64,000 bases of DNA from Achromobacter deleyi. Its GTDB lineage: Bacteria; Pseudomonadota; Gammaproteobacteria; Burkholderiales; Burkholderiaceae_B. Below are positions 18,175-27,506 of the stretch, piece by piece; the stretch's first letter is position 1; every line of letters begins with the position of its first letter. Where the stretch lies: the NCBI RefSeq assembly GCF_016127315.1, contig NZ_CP065997.1, positions 6,510,001-6,574,000 on the forward strand. Direction: 5' to 3'. The position numbers were made by a program, and so were the translations under genes. Below the pieces are notes generated by a model. It made no database searches, was not told the origin of the DNA, and saw only the letters and a program-made list of their open reading frames with translations.

Positions 18175-18738
18175 TCAAAGAATCTTCTGGAACATGGTGC
18201 GGCGCGTGTTGCGGAACGACGGCCGCACCCGGCTGCTCCAGTCGGTGGCGCGCACCGCCAGCCACGGCGGGCTGCCGAAGGTCTCGCGCGTCTCCAGGTC
18301 GTAGCAGGCCAGGTAGCGCGGGCCCTGGTCGCGGCACTCGTAGCGTTGCGCGCGCACGGTGCCGGGCACCGAGGCCAGGCCCGGCAGGTGTTCCTGGTCG
18401 TACCAGGCGTTCAGGTCGGCCTCGGCCTCGGGCAGCACGTCGGTCTCGACGATGTAGTGCCAGGGCGCATCCAGGCCGGCCGAGGCGCCGGCCAGGTCCA
18501 GGGTCAGGTGCAGCACGCGCGCCTGCGCCCCCGGAAACAGTTCCGCCAGGCGCGCCTGAACCTCCGGCTGGCCGCCGGCATCGCCGTCGACATACACGTA
18601 GGTGTCCTCTTCCTCGACCGCGGCGAAGGCGCGCAGCCGCACGCCGTCCAGGCCCTCGGTCAGGCGTTGCGCCATATCGGCCGCGCGCGCCGCGTCGAAA
18701 CGCTCGCCCAGCGACACCAGCAATACCGTCTTGTCCAT
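18175..18738 (-). CDS. Dimeric alpha/beta-barrel (ferredoxin-fold) protein of unknown function
   Basis: A 187-residue cytoplasmic protein I cannot name. The C-terminal half carries NAWYDQEHLPGLASVPG followed by RAQRYE, a pattern seen in EthD-like and other dimeric alpha/beta-barrel proteins that act on aromatic or polyketide compounds. The N-terminal half may hold a second, diverged copy of the fold. It lies 12 bases downstream of the carboxymuconolactone-decarboxylase-like gene and 24 bases upstream of the hydrolase gene, so all are probably co-transcribed. A start at 18738 with AAGGAG close by is well supported. Confidence 0.7.
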   Translation of the reverse strand: MDKTVLLVSLGERFDAARAADMAQRLTEGLDGVRLRAFAAVEEEDTYVYVDGDAGGQPEVQARLAELFPGAQARVLHLTLDLAGASAGLDAPWHYIVETDVLPEAEADLNAWYDQEHLPGLASVPGTVRAQRYECRDQGPRYLACYDLETRETFGSPPWLAVRATDWSSRVRPSFRNTRRTMFQKIL

Positions 18739-18750
18739 ACGAAGCTCCTT

Positions 18751-19281
18751 TCAGTGCCCGACGCGCAACGCCACCAGGAAGCGCGACACCATGTTGTAGG
18801 CCGCCACCGTCGCGGTCAGCTCGACCAGTTCCTGGTCGTTGTAGCGCGAACGCAGCGGCGCGAACAGCGCGTCCGGCACCTCGATGTCGCGGGTCATGGC
18901 GTCGGTCAGGGCCAGCACGTCGGCCTCGCCCGCCTCCAGCCCCTGCACCGCGTCCGCGCGCGGGCCGCCGCGCAACTGCTCGACCACCGCCGGCGGCATG
19001 CCCGCGGCCAGCGCGTGCGGCACGTGCGCGTCGAACTCGTAGGGCGCGTTGTTCAACGTCGCCACGCGCAGGATGATCAGTTCGCGCACCCGCGGCGATA
19101 GCGACGTGTTCAGGCGGATCGCGGTCAGCATCGCTTCCCAGCCCTGCACCACGGCGGGACTGTTCAGCAGCACCTGGTACAGCGGCGAGATGCGGCCGCG
19201 CGCGGCCGCGATGCGCGCTTCCATTTCGGCCAGGGCCGGGCGCGTGCCCGGCACGACCGGCGAGACTCGGCAGTCGCTCAT
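18751..19281 (-). CDS. Carboxymuconolactone decarboxylase / AhpD-like protein
   Basis: A 176-residue protein of the CMD/AhpD superfamily. The core LSPRVRELIILRVATLNNAPYE followed by FDAHVPHALAAGMPPAVVE is typical. The usual CxxC pair of peroxidase-type AhpD proteins is absent at the NNAPYEFDAH position, so a decarboxylase- or lactone-type role is more likely than a peroxidase. I start at the ATG at 19281, with GGAG upstream and only 2 bases after the TctC stop; the frame extends 15 codons upstream into that gene. Confidence 0.82.
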   Translation of the reverse strand: MSDCRVSPVVPGTRPALAEMEARIAAARGRISPLYQVLLNSPAVVQGWEAMLTAIRLNTSLSPRVRELIILRVATLNNAPYEFDAHVPHALAAGMPPAVVEQLRGGPRADAVQGLEAGEADVLALTDAMTRDIEVPDALFAPLRSRYNDQELVELTATVAAYNMVSRFLVALRVGH

Positions 19282-19283
19282 GC

Positions 19284-20240
19284 TCACTCCGGACGGATGT
19301 TCTTGCGCTGGATCAGCGAGCCCCACTTGTCGCGGTCGGCGGCGATCAGCGCCGCCAGTTCCTGCGGCGAGCTGGGCGCGGCCTGGGCGCCGAACTTCTC
19401 GAGCTTGGCGCGCACCGCCTCGTTGCCCAGCGCGGCGCGCAGGGCCTGGTTCAGTTTCTCGACCGTGGCCGGCGGCGTGGCGGCCGGCGCGACGATGCCG
19501 TACCAGTTGTTCGATTCGACGCCCGGGATGCCCTGCTCGGCCAGCGTCTTGACGTCCGGCAGCAGCGGATGGCGCGTCGGCGCGGCGATGCCCAGCGCCT
19601 TGAGCTTGCCGCTCTGGATGTGGCCGATCAGGCCCGGCACGTCGCCGAAGAAGCCATTGACCTGGTTGCCCAGCACGTCGTTGATGACTGGCGCGGCGCC
19701 CTTGTACGGCACGTGCAGCACCTTGGCCTTGCTGGCGTCGGCGAACATTTCCAGCGTCAGGTGCGGGATGCTGCCGATGCCCGACGAACCGATCGCCACG
19801 GACTGCGACGCCGCCAGCGAGCGCTTGACGAAGTCGGCCGCGTCGGTGGCCGGGTTGGCCGGGTTCACCACGAACACGGTGGCGTTGTTGACCACGCGCG
19901 ACACCGGCGCGAAGTCGCGCACCGGGTCGTACGGCAGGTCCTTGTACAGCGCCGGGCTGATGGATACCGCGCCGACGCTGGTCAGGAACAGCACCGAGCC
20001 GTCGGCCGGCGCCTTGGCCACGTAGGCCGCGGCGATGTTGCCGTTGGCGCCCGCCTTGTTCTCGACGATGACCGACTGCTTGAGCTCCTTGCCCAGCTGC
20101 TCGGCCAGCACCCGGCCGACCAGGTCCACCGGGCCGCCCGGCGGGAAAGCGATGATCAGGCGCACCGGACCGTCGGCATGCGCCGCGGGCGCCAGGCTGG
20201 CCAGGCCCAGCAGGCCGGCGAATACGATTTTCTTGAACAT
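19284..20240 (-). CDS. TctC/Bug-family periplasmic solute-binding protein
   Basis: Tripartite tricarboxylate transporter receptor of the Bug family, 318 residues. It has a Sec signal peptide (MFKKIVFAGLLGLASLAPAA, cleavage after AHA). Bug hallmarks are LIIAFPPGGPVDLVGRVLAE, VENKAGANGNIAA and LHVPYKGAAPVINDVLGNQV. Alcaligenaceae carry many orphan Bug proteins without TctA/TctB, and none is visible here. GAGGAG precedes the ATG at 20240. Its place inside a catabolic-looking operon suggests it binds the operon's substrate, which is not identified. Confidence 0.92.
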   Translation of the reverse strand: MFKKIVFAGLLGLASLAPAAHADGPVRLIIAFPPGGPVDLVGRVLAEQLGKELKQSVIVENKAGANGNIAAAYVAKAPADGSVLFLTSVGAVSISPALYKDLPYDPVRDFAPVSRVVNNATVFVVNPANPATDAADFVKRSLAASQSVAIGSSGIGSIPHLTLEMFADASKAKVLHVPYKGAAPVINDVLGNQVNGFFGDVPGLIGHIQSGKLKALGIAAPTRHPLLPDVKTLAEQGIPGVESNNWYGIVAPAATPPATVEKLNQALRAALGNEAVRAKLEKFGAQAAPSSPQELAALIAADRDKWGSLIQRKNIRPE

Positions 20241-20298
20241 GGATTGTCTCCTCGGGATGTCGTATCTTCTTGTTGCCCGGTATCGGGCGATGGCGCGG

Positions 20299-21192
20299 CT
20301 ACAGGAAGCCGTAGAGACGCGCCGGGTTGTCCACCAGGACCTGCCGGCGCGTTTCCGCGTCCGGGCAGGCCAGGAAAAAAGCGTCGGCCAGTTCGCCGTC
20401 GTCGGGCATGTCGCCCGCGACGTTCGGATGCGGCCAGTCGGTGCCCCACAGCGTGCGCTCGGGCAGCGCATCCACCAGGGCGCGCACGAACGGGATGCCT
20501 TCGGCAAAGGGGCGCTTGCCCGAGGCGATGCGGTCGATGCCGGAAACCTTGACCCAGGCCTGCGGCACCCGCTCCAGTTCCAGCAACGCGCGAAACGCCG
20601 GCGCGTCCAGCCCGTCCGCCGCCTTGATGCGGCCCATGTGGTCGACCACGAACGGCACCGGCAGCGCCCGCAGGCGCGGCAGCAGCTCGGGCAGCATGGC
20701 GCCGTCCAGGTGCACGCAGACATGCCAGCCCAGCGGCGCGATCAGGCCGATGACGTGGTCGAACACCGCGGGGTCGGGCGCGCCGCCCAGGTGCGGCACG
20801 AAGTTGAAACGCGCCCCGCGCACGCCGCCGTCATGCAGACGCCGCACGCTGGCGGCGGTGGCATCCGCCCCCAGCAGCGCCACGCCGCGGTAGCGGCAAT
20901 GGCTTTGCGCCAACGCGTCGAGCAGGGCGGCATGGTCGTTGCCATGGCAGTTGGCCTGCACCACCACGGCGCGCTGCACGCCCAGGTGCGCATGCAGCGC
21001 CGCCATCTTGGCGTAGGGCGCGTCGGGCGGCGTATAGGAACGGCCCTCGGCATAGGGAAACTGTTGCGCCGGACCGAACACGTGGCAATGCGTGTCGCAG
21101 GCCCCGGCCGGCAGCGCATGGCGGGGACGGGAGGGCGTGGCAAGCGGAGGACGGCAATCGGGCACGGCGGGATCCAGCGGGGAAAACGCCAT
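20299..21192 (-). CDS. Amidohydrolase family protein (2-pyrone-4,6-dicarboxylate lactonase-like)
   Basis: A 297-residue amidohydrolase of the Amidohydro_2 / LigI-like group. The N-terminal metal/substrate motif is CDTHCHVFGP, followed by FPYAEGRSYTPPDAP, a stretch shared with PDC lactonases. HLDGAMLPELL, VDHMGRI and the C-terminal TLWGTDWPHPNV supply the other usual histidines and aspartate. LigI-type enzymes open pyrone or lactone rings in aromatic breakdown; this one's substrate is unknown. It is the first gene of the operon and is divergent from a LysR regulator across a 96-base gap. Confidence 0.85.
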   Translation of the reverse strand: MAFSPLDPAVPDCRPPLATPSRPRHALPAGACDTHCHVFGPAQQFPYAEGRSYTPPDAPYAKMAALHAHLGVQRAVVVQANCHGNDHAALLDALAQSHCRYRGVALLGADATAASVRRLHDGGVRGARFNFVPHLGGAPDPAVFDHVIGLIAPLGWHVCVHLDGAMLPELLPRLRALPVPFVVDHMGRIKAADGLDAPAFRALLELERVPQAWVKVSGIDRIASGKRPFAEGIPFVRALVDALPERTLWGTDWPHPNVAGDMPDDGELADAFFLACPDAETRRQVLVDNPARLYGFL

Positions 21193-21221
21193 GCTCGCGG
21201 ATTGCGCCCCGCTTAACAATG

Positions 21222-21245
21222 CTATATCTTTGATTTCAGATATAG
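21222..21245. promoter_or_regulatory. Candidate LysR operator between divergent genes
   Basis: An AT-rich perfect inverted repeat, CTATATCT (21222-21229) and AGATATAG (21238-21245) with an 8-base spacer, lies in the 96-base gap between the LysR gene and the amidohydrolase gene. It contains the T-N11-A arrangement expected for LysR-type regulators. A second related AT-rich motif follows at about 21250-21258. The contrast with the GC-rich flanks is strong. Confidence 0.65.
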
Positions 21246-21288
21246 AAAATATAGATATCCGAGCGGACACCGCGCCGCCCGCCTTCCC

Positions 21289-22206
21289 ATGGACCTCAAG
21301 CAGATCGAATACTTCGTGCGCGTCGCCGAGCGGCGCAGCTTCTCGCGCGCCGCCGAAATGCTCGACGTGGCCCAGCCCACGCTGAGCCGCCAGGTACGGC
21401 TGCTGGAGCTGGAACTGGGCCAGCACCTGCTCTATCGCAATGGCCGCGGCGCCGAGCCGACCGAGGCCGGCCTGCGCTTCCTGGAACACGCGCGCGCGCT
21501 GCTGGCGCTGGCCGACCGCGCCAAGCAGGACCTGCAGACCCTGCGCGAGACGCCGACGGGCAAGGTCGTGGTGGGCCTGCCGCCGCGCATCGCCCGGGTG
21601 CTGACCCCGCCGCTGGTGCAGGCCTTCCGGCGCCGCTTTCCCGACGCGTCGATCGCCGTGGCCGAAGGCCTGAGCGCACAGATGCGCGAATGGCTGCTGG
21701 CCGGCCGGGTCGACCTGGCGCTGCTGTACGACCCCGCGCCGTCGCCGCAACTGGGCTACGAATCGCTGTTCCGCGAAGACCTGGTGCTGGTGGCCGCCGC
21801 CGACCACCAGCCGCCCCTGCCCGCCCGCGTGGCCGTGGCCGGCCTGGGCGCCTATCCGCTGGTGCTGCCCAGCCTGCCCAACGCCATCCGCACCCTGGTC
21901 GAGAGCATCTGCCGCGCGCAGGGCGTGCGGCTGCAGGTCGCCGCCGAGGTGGACGCGGTGCAGACCATCGTGGAACTGGCGGCCCAGGGCGACGCCTATG
22001 CCATCCTGCCGCGCTCGGCCGCGCGCGGGCCGGCGGCCGAACATGCGCTGTCGCTCAGCGACATCGTGTCGCCGCGGATCACCAACAACCTGGTGCTGGC
22101 CAGCGCCCGCCATCGCCCCGCCACCCGGCTGGCCGCGGCCACCGGCGACCTGATCCGCCAGCTGAACCTGGCCGCGCTGTTCGCGCCGGCCGCCGTCGCG
22201 CGCTGA
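21289..22206 (+). CDS. LysR-family transcriptional regulator
   Basis: A 305-residue LysR-type regulator. The N-terminal winged helix-turn-helix begins MDLKQIEYFVRVAERRSFSR and continues AAEMLDVAQPTLSRQVRLLE. The remaining residues form the effector-binding domain with VVVGLPPRIARVLTPPLV and a RVDLALLYDP stretch, similar to regulators such as CynR and CbnR-type proteins. It is divergent from the amidohydrolase operon, which it very likely controls. The inducer cannot be deduced. Confidence 0.93.
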   Translation: MDLKQIEYFVRVAERRSFSRAAEMLDVAQPTLSRQVRLLELELGQHLLYRNGRGAEPTEAGLRFLEHARALLALADRAKQDLQTLRETPTGKVVVGLPPRIARVLTPPLVQAFRRRFPDASIAVAEGLSAQMREWLLAGRVDLALLYDPAPSPQLGYESLFREDLVLVAAADHQPPLPARVAVAGLGAYPLVLPSLPNAIRTLVESICRAQGVRLQVAAEVDAVQTIVELAAQGDAYAILPRSAARGPAAEHALSLSDIVSPRITNNLVLASARHRPATRLAAATGDLIRQLNLAALFAPAAVAR

Positions 22207-22238
22207 TCGCCGCCGGCCAAACACTCGCGGCGGCCGCG

Positions 22239-23621
22239 CTACCCGGCCGCCGTGCCGACACTGAACGCCACCCGCGTCACCCCGCCGCCGCTGGCGGCCG
22301 ATACCGTGCCGCCATGCATGACCGCCACCGCCTTGACGATAGCCAGGCCCAGGCCATGGCTGTGCTCTACGCCGTCGCCGCCGCGCGCGGCGTCGACCCG
22401 GTAGAAACGCTGGAACAGGTGCGGCAGGTGCTCCGGCGCGATCGGCGGGCCGGGGTTGCTGACGGCCACCTCCAGCAGCCCGTCGCGCCGCACGATGTCC
22501 ACCGTGATCTCGGCGCCGGCCGATGAATACTGGATGGCGTTCTGCAGCAGGTTGGTCACCGCCCGCCGGAACAGCGCCGTATCGATCAGCGCCACCGCGT
22601 CCCGCTCGCCCTGGATGCGCACGCGCATGCCGGCCTCGTCCAGCAGGAACTCGAAGAACTCCACCGTCTTGCCGACCTCGTCGGCCAGCACCGCGTGGAT
22701 GCGCCCGGTGGCGGCCTCGCCCTGGTCGGCGCGCGCCAGGAACAGCATGTCGTTGACCATGGCGCGCAGCCGATCCAGCTCTTCGAGGTTCGATTGCAGC
22801 ACCTCGCGCAGCTCGCCCGAGCCGCGCGGCCGCGACAGCGCCACCTGGGTCTGGCCGATCAGGTTGGTGAGCGGCGTGCGCAGTTCGTGCGCGACGTCGG
22901 CGTTGAAGTCCTCGAGCTGGTTGTAGGCGCCCTCCAGCCGCGCCAGTGCGCCGTTGAAGGACGTGGCCAGGTCTTCCAGCTCGACCGGCAGCGCCGCCAT
23001 GCTCAGGCGCTGCGACAGCGCGCTGGGGCGCAGCGCCCGGGCCTCGGCCGACAGCCGGTTGAGCGGCCGCAGGCCCAGCCGCGCCACCCAGAAGCCCAGC
23101 AGGCCCACCAGCAGGATGGCGGTCAGCGACAGCCCGGCCATGGCCCACAGGAAGTAGCGCAGCGTATGCGCATACGGCGCCGAATCCATGCCGACGATCA
23201 GGCGCACCCGCGGCCGCTGCTGGAAGGCCTCGACGGTCACGGTGATGGTCAGCAGTTCGTTCTCGCGGTCCGGCAGCGTGATCGTGCCGAAGCCATCGGC
23301 ATGGCGCTCGAGCCGGTCGACGTCGGCCAGGCCCTTGCCGTATTCATAGGCCGGATCATCCGACAGCACCCAGAAGCGCAGGCTGCCGTCGGCCGGCGTC
23401 AGCGTATCGAGCTTGGCCTTGAAGCGGCCCCAGCGCTCGGGATCGCCGCTGCGCGTGAGCGAATAGCTGACCTCGTGCGCCGTGGTGCGCAGGGCGTCCT
23501 GCTGGATACGGTCGAGCTGGCGGTCCAGCACCCCGTACAGCGCCACCCCGGTCAGCGCGAAGGTGGCCGCCGCCGCCACCGCGAACATCACCACCAGCCG
23601 GGACTTGAGCGAGGATTTCAT
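22239..23621 (-). CDS. Heavy-metal-type sensor histidine kinase (CusS/IrlS-like)
   Basis: Membrane sensor kinase, 460 residues. Two membrane helices (about residues 8-30 and 163-185) enclose a periplasmic domain of about 130 residues, followed by HAMP, the H-box ADVAHELRTPLTNLIG, the N-box LLQNAIQYS and the G-boxes GPPIAPEHLP and GLGLAIVKAV. This layout fits heavy-metal sensor kinases. The start at 23621 overlaps the regulator's stop as ATGA. It lies at the end of an efflux operon, so the pump's own expression is the likely output. The signal sensed is unknown. Confidence 0.9.
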   Translation of the reverse strand: MKSSLKSRLVVMFAVAAAATFALTGVALYGVLDRQLDRIQQDALRTTAHEVSYSLTRSGDPERWGRFKAKLDTLTPADGSLRFWVLSDDPAYEYGKGLADVDRLERHADGFGTITLPDRENELLTITVTVEAFQQRPRVRLIVGMDSAPYAHTLRYFLWAMAGLSLTAILLVGLLGFWVARLGLRPLNRLSAEARALRPSALSQRLSMAALPVELEDLATSFNGALARLEGAYNQLEDFNADVAHELRTPLTNLIGQTQVALSRPRGSGELREVLQSNLEELDRLRAMVNDMLFLARADQGEAATGRIHAVLADEVGKTVEFFEFLLDEAGMRVRIQGERDAVALIDTALFRRAVTNLLQNAIQYSSAGAEITVDIVRRDGLLEVAVSNPGPPIAPEHLPHLFQRFYRVDAARGGDGVEHSHGLGLAIVKAVAVMHGGTVSAASGGGVTRVAFSVGTAAG

Positions 23622-24304
23622 TCCGCCGGCTCGTCGTCGCGCAATTCCAGCACGTAGCCCATGCCGCGGATGGTGTGCAGCAGCTTGCGGTCGAACGGCG
23701 CGTCGACCTTGCCGCGCAGCCGCTTGATCGCCACCTCGACCACGTTGACGTTGCTGTCGAAGTTCATGTCCCAGACCAGTTCGGCGATCGCCGTCTTGGA
23801 CAGGATCTCGCCCTGGCGCCGCGCCAGGACCGCCAGCAGCGCGAATTCCTTGGCGGTCAGGTCCAGCCGGACGCCGGCGCGCCACGCCTTGCGGCTGATC
23901 AGGTCGATCTGCAGGTCGCCGATGCGCAACTGCACCGGCTCCTGGGCGCGGCCGCGCCGGGTCAGCGCCTGCAGCCGCGCCAGCAGTTCCAGGAACGAGA
24001 ACGGCTTGACCAGGTAGTCGTCGGCGCCGTCGTGCAGGCCGCGGATGCGGTCCTCGACGCCGTCGCGCGCGGTCAGCATGATGACCGGCGTCTGGCGCAC
24101 GCTGCGCAAGGACCGCAGCACCGCGAAGCCGTCCATGCCCGGCAGCATCGCGTCCAGCACGATCACGTCGTAATCATGCTCCAGCGCCAGGTGCTGGCCG
24201 TCGATGCCATTATGGGCGACATCCACCGCGCAGCCCTGCTCACCCAGGCCCTTGCGCAGGTAATCCGCCGTCTTCAGTTCATCTTCGACTATCAGGATTT
24301 TCAT
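23618..24304 (-). CDS. OmpR-family response regulator (CusR/IrlR-like)
   Basis: A 228-residue response regulator. The receiver domain has phospho-acceptor Asp51 in VIVLDAMLPG and the conserved lysine in LVKPFSFLEL. The C-terminal OmpR-type DNA-binding domain ends with VDAPFDRKLLHTIRGMGYVL, typical of heavy-metal response regulators. It starts 37 bases after the RND gene stop and overlaps the kinase gene by four bases. Confidence 0.93.
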   Translation of the reverse strand: MKILIVEDELKTADYLRKGLGEQGCAVDVAHNGIDGQHLALEHDYDVIVLDAMLPGMDGFAVLRSLRSVRQTPVIMLTARDGVEDRIRGLHDGADDYLVKPFSFLELLARLQALTRRGRAQEPVQLRIGDLQIDLISRKAWRAGVRLDLTAKEFALLAVLARRQGEILSKTAIAELVWDMNFDSNVNVVEVAIKRLRGKVDAPFDRKLLHTIRGMGYVLELRDDEPAE

Positions 24305-24341
24305 GGCAGCCCCGCCAGGGCATGTCGACGATCAAGGAAGC

Positions 24342-27300
24342 CTATTTTGACTCAACTCCGGGCTGCACAGGCGCCCCCGCCTTGCGGGCGGCGCGCTCCT
24401 GTTTCTTGCGCATGTACCAGAAGTGCGCCCGGTCCAGGTACAGGTACACCACCGGCGTCGTGAACAGCGTCAGGGCCTGCGACACGATCAGCCCGCCCAC
24501 CATCGCATAGCCCAGCGGCCGGCGCAACTCCGAGCCCTGGCCATGGCTCAGCATCAGCGGCAGGCCGCTGAGCAGCGCGCACATAGTCGTCATCATGATC
24601 GGCCGGAAGCGCAGCACGCAGGCCTGGTAGATCGCCTCCGACGGCGACATGCCGTGCTCGCGCTCGGCCGTCAGCGCGAAGTCGATCATCATGATGCCGT
24701 TCTTCTTGACGATGCCGATCAGCAGGATGATGCCGATCAGCGCGATCACGCTCAGGTCGTAGCCGCCCACCATCAGGATCAGCAGCGCCCCCACCCCGGC
24801 CGACGGCAGCGTCGACAGGATCGTCAGCGGATGGATGTAGCTCTCGTACAGCAGGCCCAGCACGATGTACACCGCGATCAGCGCGGCGGCGATCAGGTAA
24901 GGCTGGGTCGACAGCGAATCGCCGAAGGCCTTGGCCGTGCCCTGGAACGCCCCCGTCAGGCTGGCCGGCGCCCCCATCTGCGCCTGGGCCTGCTGGATCG
25001 CCTGCACCGCCTGCCCGAGCGACGCCCCCGGCGCCAGGTTGAACGAAATCGTCACCGCCGGGAACTGGCCCTGGTGGCTGATCGACAGGTAGGCGGTCTT
25101 GTTGGTGTCGAGCTTGATGAAGGTCGACAGCGGCACCTGCTGGCCGGTCAGCGGCGAGGTCAGGTAGAGCTTGGAGAACAGGTCCGGGTCCTGCTGCAGC
25201 TTGGGCGTCACCTCCAGCACCACGTGGTAGCTGTTGATCTGGGTGAAGTACTGCGCCACCTGGCGCTGGCCGATGGCATCGTAGATGGTGGCGTCGATCA
25301 GCGCCGGCGAAATGCCGAACGACGAGGCGCGGGCGCGGTCGATGGTGATGGACGCGGTCGCCGCCGCGTTCTGCTGGTCGGACGCCAGGTCGGTCAGCAT
25401 CGGCAGCTCGCGGAACTTGGCCAGCAGGCGCGGCGCCCACACGTTCAGCTCGTCCAGGTTCGAATCGGTCAGCGTGTACTGGTACTGGGTGCGCGACAGC
25501 CGCCCGCCGACGTTGATGTCCTGACCCGCCTGCATGAACAGCGTCACCCCTTCCAGCTTGGCCAGCTGCGGCCGCAGCCGCGCGATGACCTCGTCGGCCG
25601 AGGCCGTGCGGCCCTCGTCCTTCGGCTTCAGGCCGATGTAGAAGTTGCCGGTGTTGTAGGTGCTTTGGCTGCCGTTGAAACCGAAGCTGGCGATGTCCGG
25701 ATCCTGCCGGATCACGTCGGCCATCTGGATCATGCGCTGGTTCATCAGCGAGAACGACGAATCCTGGGCCGATTCGGCGAAGCCGAAGATGAAACCGGTA
25801 TCCTGTTGCGGGAAAAACCCCTTCGGGATCATCACGAACAGCGCCACCGTGCATGCCACCGTCGCCAGGAACGAGCACAGCGTGGCGAACGGATGCCGCA
25901 GCACCAGCTTCAGGCCGCGCTCATAGCCATGCAGCATGGCATCGAAGCCGCGCTCGAACAGCAGGTACAGGCGGCCGTGGCGGTCGCCGTGGTGGTTCTT
26001 CAGGTAGCGCGAGCACAGCATCGGCGTCAGCGTCAGCGACACCAGCACCGACACCACGATGGTCAGCGTCACCGTCACCGCGAACTCGCGGAACAGCCGG
26101 CCGACGATGCCGCCCATCAGCAGCAGCGGAATGAACACCGCCACCAGCGACACCGAGATCGAGACGATGGTGAAGCCGATCTCGCCCGCGCCCTTGTAGG
26201 CCGCCTCCATCGGCGACATGCCCGCCTCGACGTGGCGGTAGATGTTCTCCAGCATCACGATGGCGTCGTCCACCACGAAGCCCACCGCGATCGTCAGCGC
26301 CATCAGCGACAGGTTGTCCAGGCTGAACCCGACCACGTACATGATGGCGGCCGTGCCCATCAGCGCCAGCGGCACCGTCACGCACGGAATCAGCGTCGCC
26401 GCCACGTTGCGCAGGAACAGGAAGATCACCAGCACCACCAGGATGATGGTCAGCGTCAGTGTGAACTCCACGTCCTGCACCGAGGCGCGGATGGTCTGGG
26501 TGCGGTCGATGATGGTGTTCACGTGCACCGACGGCGGAATCGACGCCTCCAGCCGCGGCAGCGCCGCGCGGATCCGGTCCACCGTGTCGATCACGTTGGC
26601 GCCCGGCTGCTTGCTGATCTGCAGCACGATCGAGCGGCCGTTGGTGATGGTGTTGTCTGGCGGCGAGGCCGGCCCGGCATAGGCCCAGCCGGCCAGCTTG
26701 GTGTTCTCCGGCCCGTCCACCGCCACGCCCACGTCGCGCACCCGGATCGGCGCGCCGTTGCGGTACGCCAGCACCATGTCGTTCCATTGCGCCGCCGACA
26801 GCAGCTGGTCGTTGGTGTAGGTGGTGAAGCTCTGGCGCGGCCCGTCGATCGTGCCCTTGGGCTGGTTGACGGTGGTGGTGGCGATGACGCCGCGGATGTC
26901 CTCCAGGCTCAGGCCCAGCGCCGCCAGCTTGCCCGGGTCCACCTGGATGCGCACGGCCGGCTTCTGCTGGCCGCCGATGTTGACGAGCCCCACGCCCGAG
27001 ATCTGCGAGATCTGCTGCGCCAGGATGTTGTCGGCGTAGTCATTGACCTGGATCAGCGGCAGCGTGTCCGACTGCACCGCCATCACCATGATCGGCGCGT
27101 CGGCCGGATTGACCTTGCGGAAGGTTGGCGGGTTCGGCAGGTTGTTCGGCAGCTGGCCGGTGGCGGCGTTGATCGCGGCCTGCACGTCCACCGCCGCCGA
27201 GTCGATGCTGCGGTTCAGGTCGAACTGCAGCGTGATCTGGGTCAGGCCGATGGCGCTGACCGAGGTCATCTGCGACAGGCCGGCGATCAGCGAGAACTGC

Positions 27301-27506
27301 CGCTCCAGCGGCTGCGCCACGTTGGACGCCATGGTCTCGGGACTGCCGCCGGGCAGGCTGGCCTGCACCTGGATGGTGGGAAAGTCGACCTGCGGCAACG
27401 GCGCCACCGGCAGCAGCGGCCAGGCCGCGATGCCGACCAGCAGGATCGCCAGCGCCAGCAGCGAGGTGCCGATGGGACGCTTGATGAAATTCGCTGAAAT
27501 GCTCAC
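24342..27506 (-). CDS. RND multidrug efflux pump subunit (MdtB/MdtC-like, HAE-1)
   Basis: Inner-membrane proton-driven pump, 1054 residues with two repeated halves of six helices. The N-terminus MSISANFIKRPIGTSLLALA, the paired aspartates in GFVVDDAIVMLENIYRH and the second-half stretch IVKKNGIMMIDFALTAERE place it in the HAE-1 group for amphiphilic drugs, near MdtB/MdtC/MuxC, and not in the metal-ion HME group. MdtABC-type systems normally have two RND genes; here only one is present. Its ATG overlaps the adaptor stop as ATGA. Confidence 0.93.
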   Translation of the reverse strand: MSISANFIKRPIGTSLLALAILLVGIAAWPLLPVAPLPQVDFPTIQVQASLPGGSPETMASNVAQPLERQFSLIAGLSQMTSVSAIGLTQITLQFDLNRSIDSAAVDVQAAINAATGQLPNNLPNPPTFRKVNPADAPIMVMAVQSDTLPLIQVNDYADNILAQQISQISGVGLVNIGGQQKPAVRIQVDPGKLAALGLSLEDIRGVIATTTVNQPKGTIDGPRQSFTTYTNDQLLSAAQWNDMVLAYRNGAPIRVRDVGVAVDGPENTKLAGWAYAGPASPPDNTITNGRSIVLQISKQPGANVIDTVDRIRAALPRLEASIPPSVHVNTIIDRTQTIRASVQDVEFTLTLTIILVVLVIFLFLRNVAATLIPCVTVPLALMGTAAIMYVVGFSLDNLSLMALTIAVGFVVDDAIVMLENIYRHVEAGMSPMEAAYKGAGEIGFTIVSISVSLVAVFIPLLLMGGIVGRLFREFAVTVTLTIVVSVLVSLTLTPMLCSRYLKNHHGDRHGRLYLLFERGFDAMLHGYERGLKLVLRHPFATLCSFLATVACTVALFVMIPKGFFPQQDTGFIFGFAESAQDSSFSLMNQRMIQMADVIRQDPDIASFGFNGSQSTYNTGNFYIGLKPKDEGRTASADEVIARLRPQLAKLEGVTLFMQAGQDINVGGRLSRTQYQYTLTDSNLDELNVWAPRLLAKFRELPMLTDLASDQQNAAATASITIDRARASSFGISPALIDATIYDAIGQRQVAQYFTQINSYHVVLEVTPKLQQDPDLFSKLYLTSPLTGQQVPLSTFIKLDTNKTAYLSISHQGQFPAVTISFNLAPGASLGQAVQAIQQAQAQMGAPASLTGAFQGTAKAFGDSLSTQPYLIAAALIAVYIVLGLLYESYIHPLTILSTLPSAGVGALLILMVGGYDLSVIALIGIILLIGIVKKNGIMMIDFALTAEREHGMSPSEAIYQACVLRFRPIMMTTMCALLSGLPLMLSHGQGSELRRPLGYAMVGGLIVSQALTLFTTPVVYLYLDRAHFWYMRKKQERAARKAGAPVQPGVESK

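Noticed and set aside
24423..27497. 1024-codon plus-strand frame opposite the RND pump gene
   Set aside because: Antisense shadow of a well-defined pump gene.
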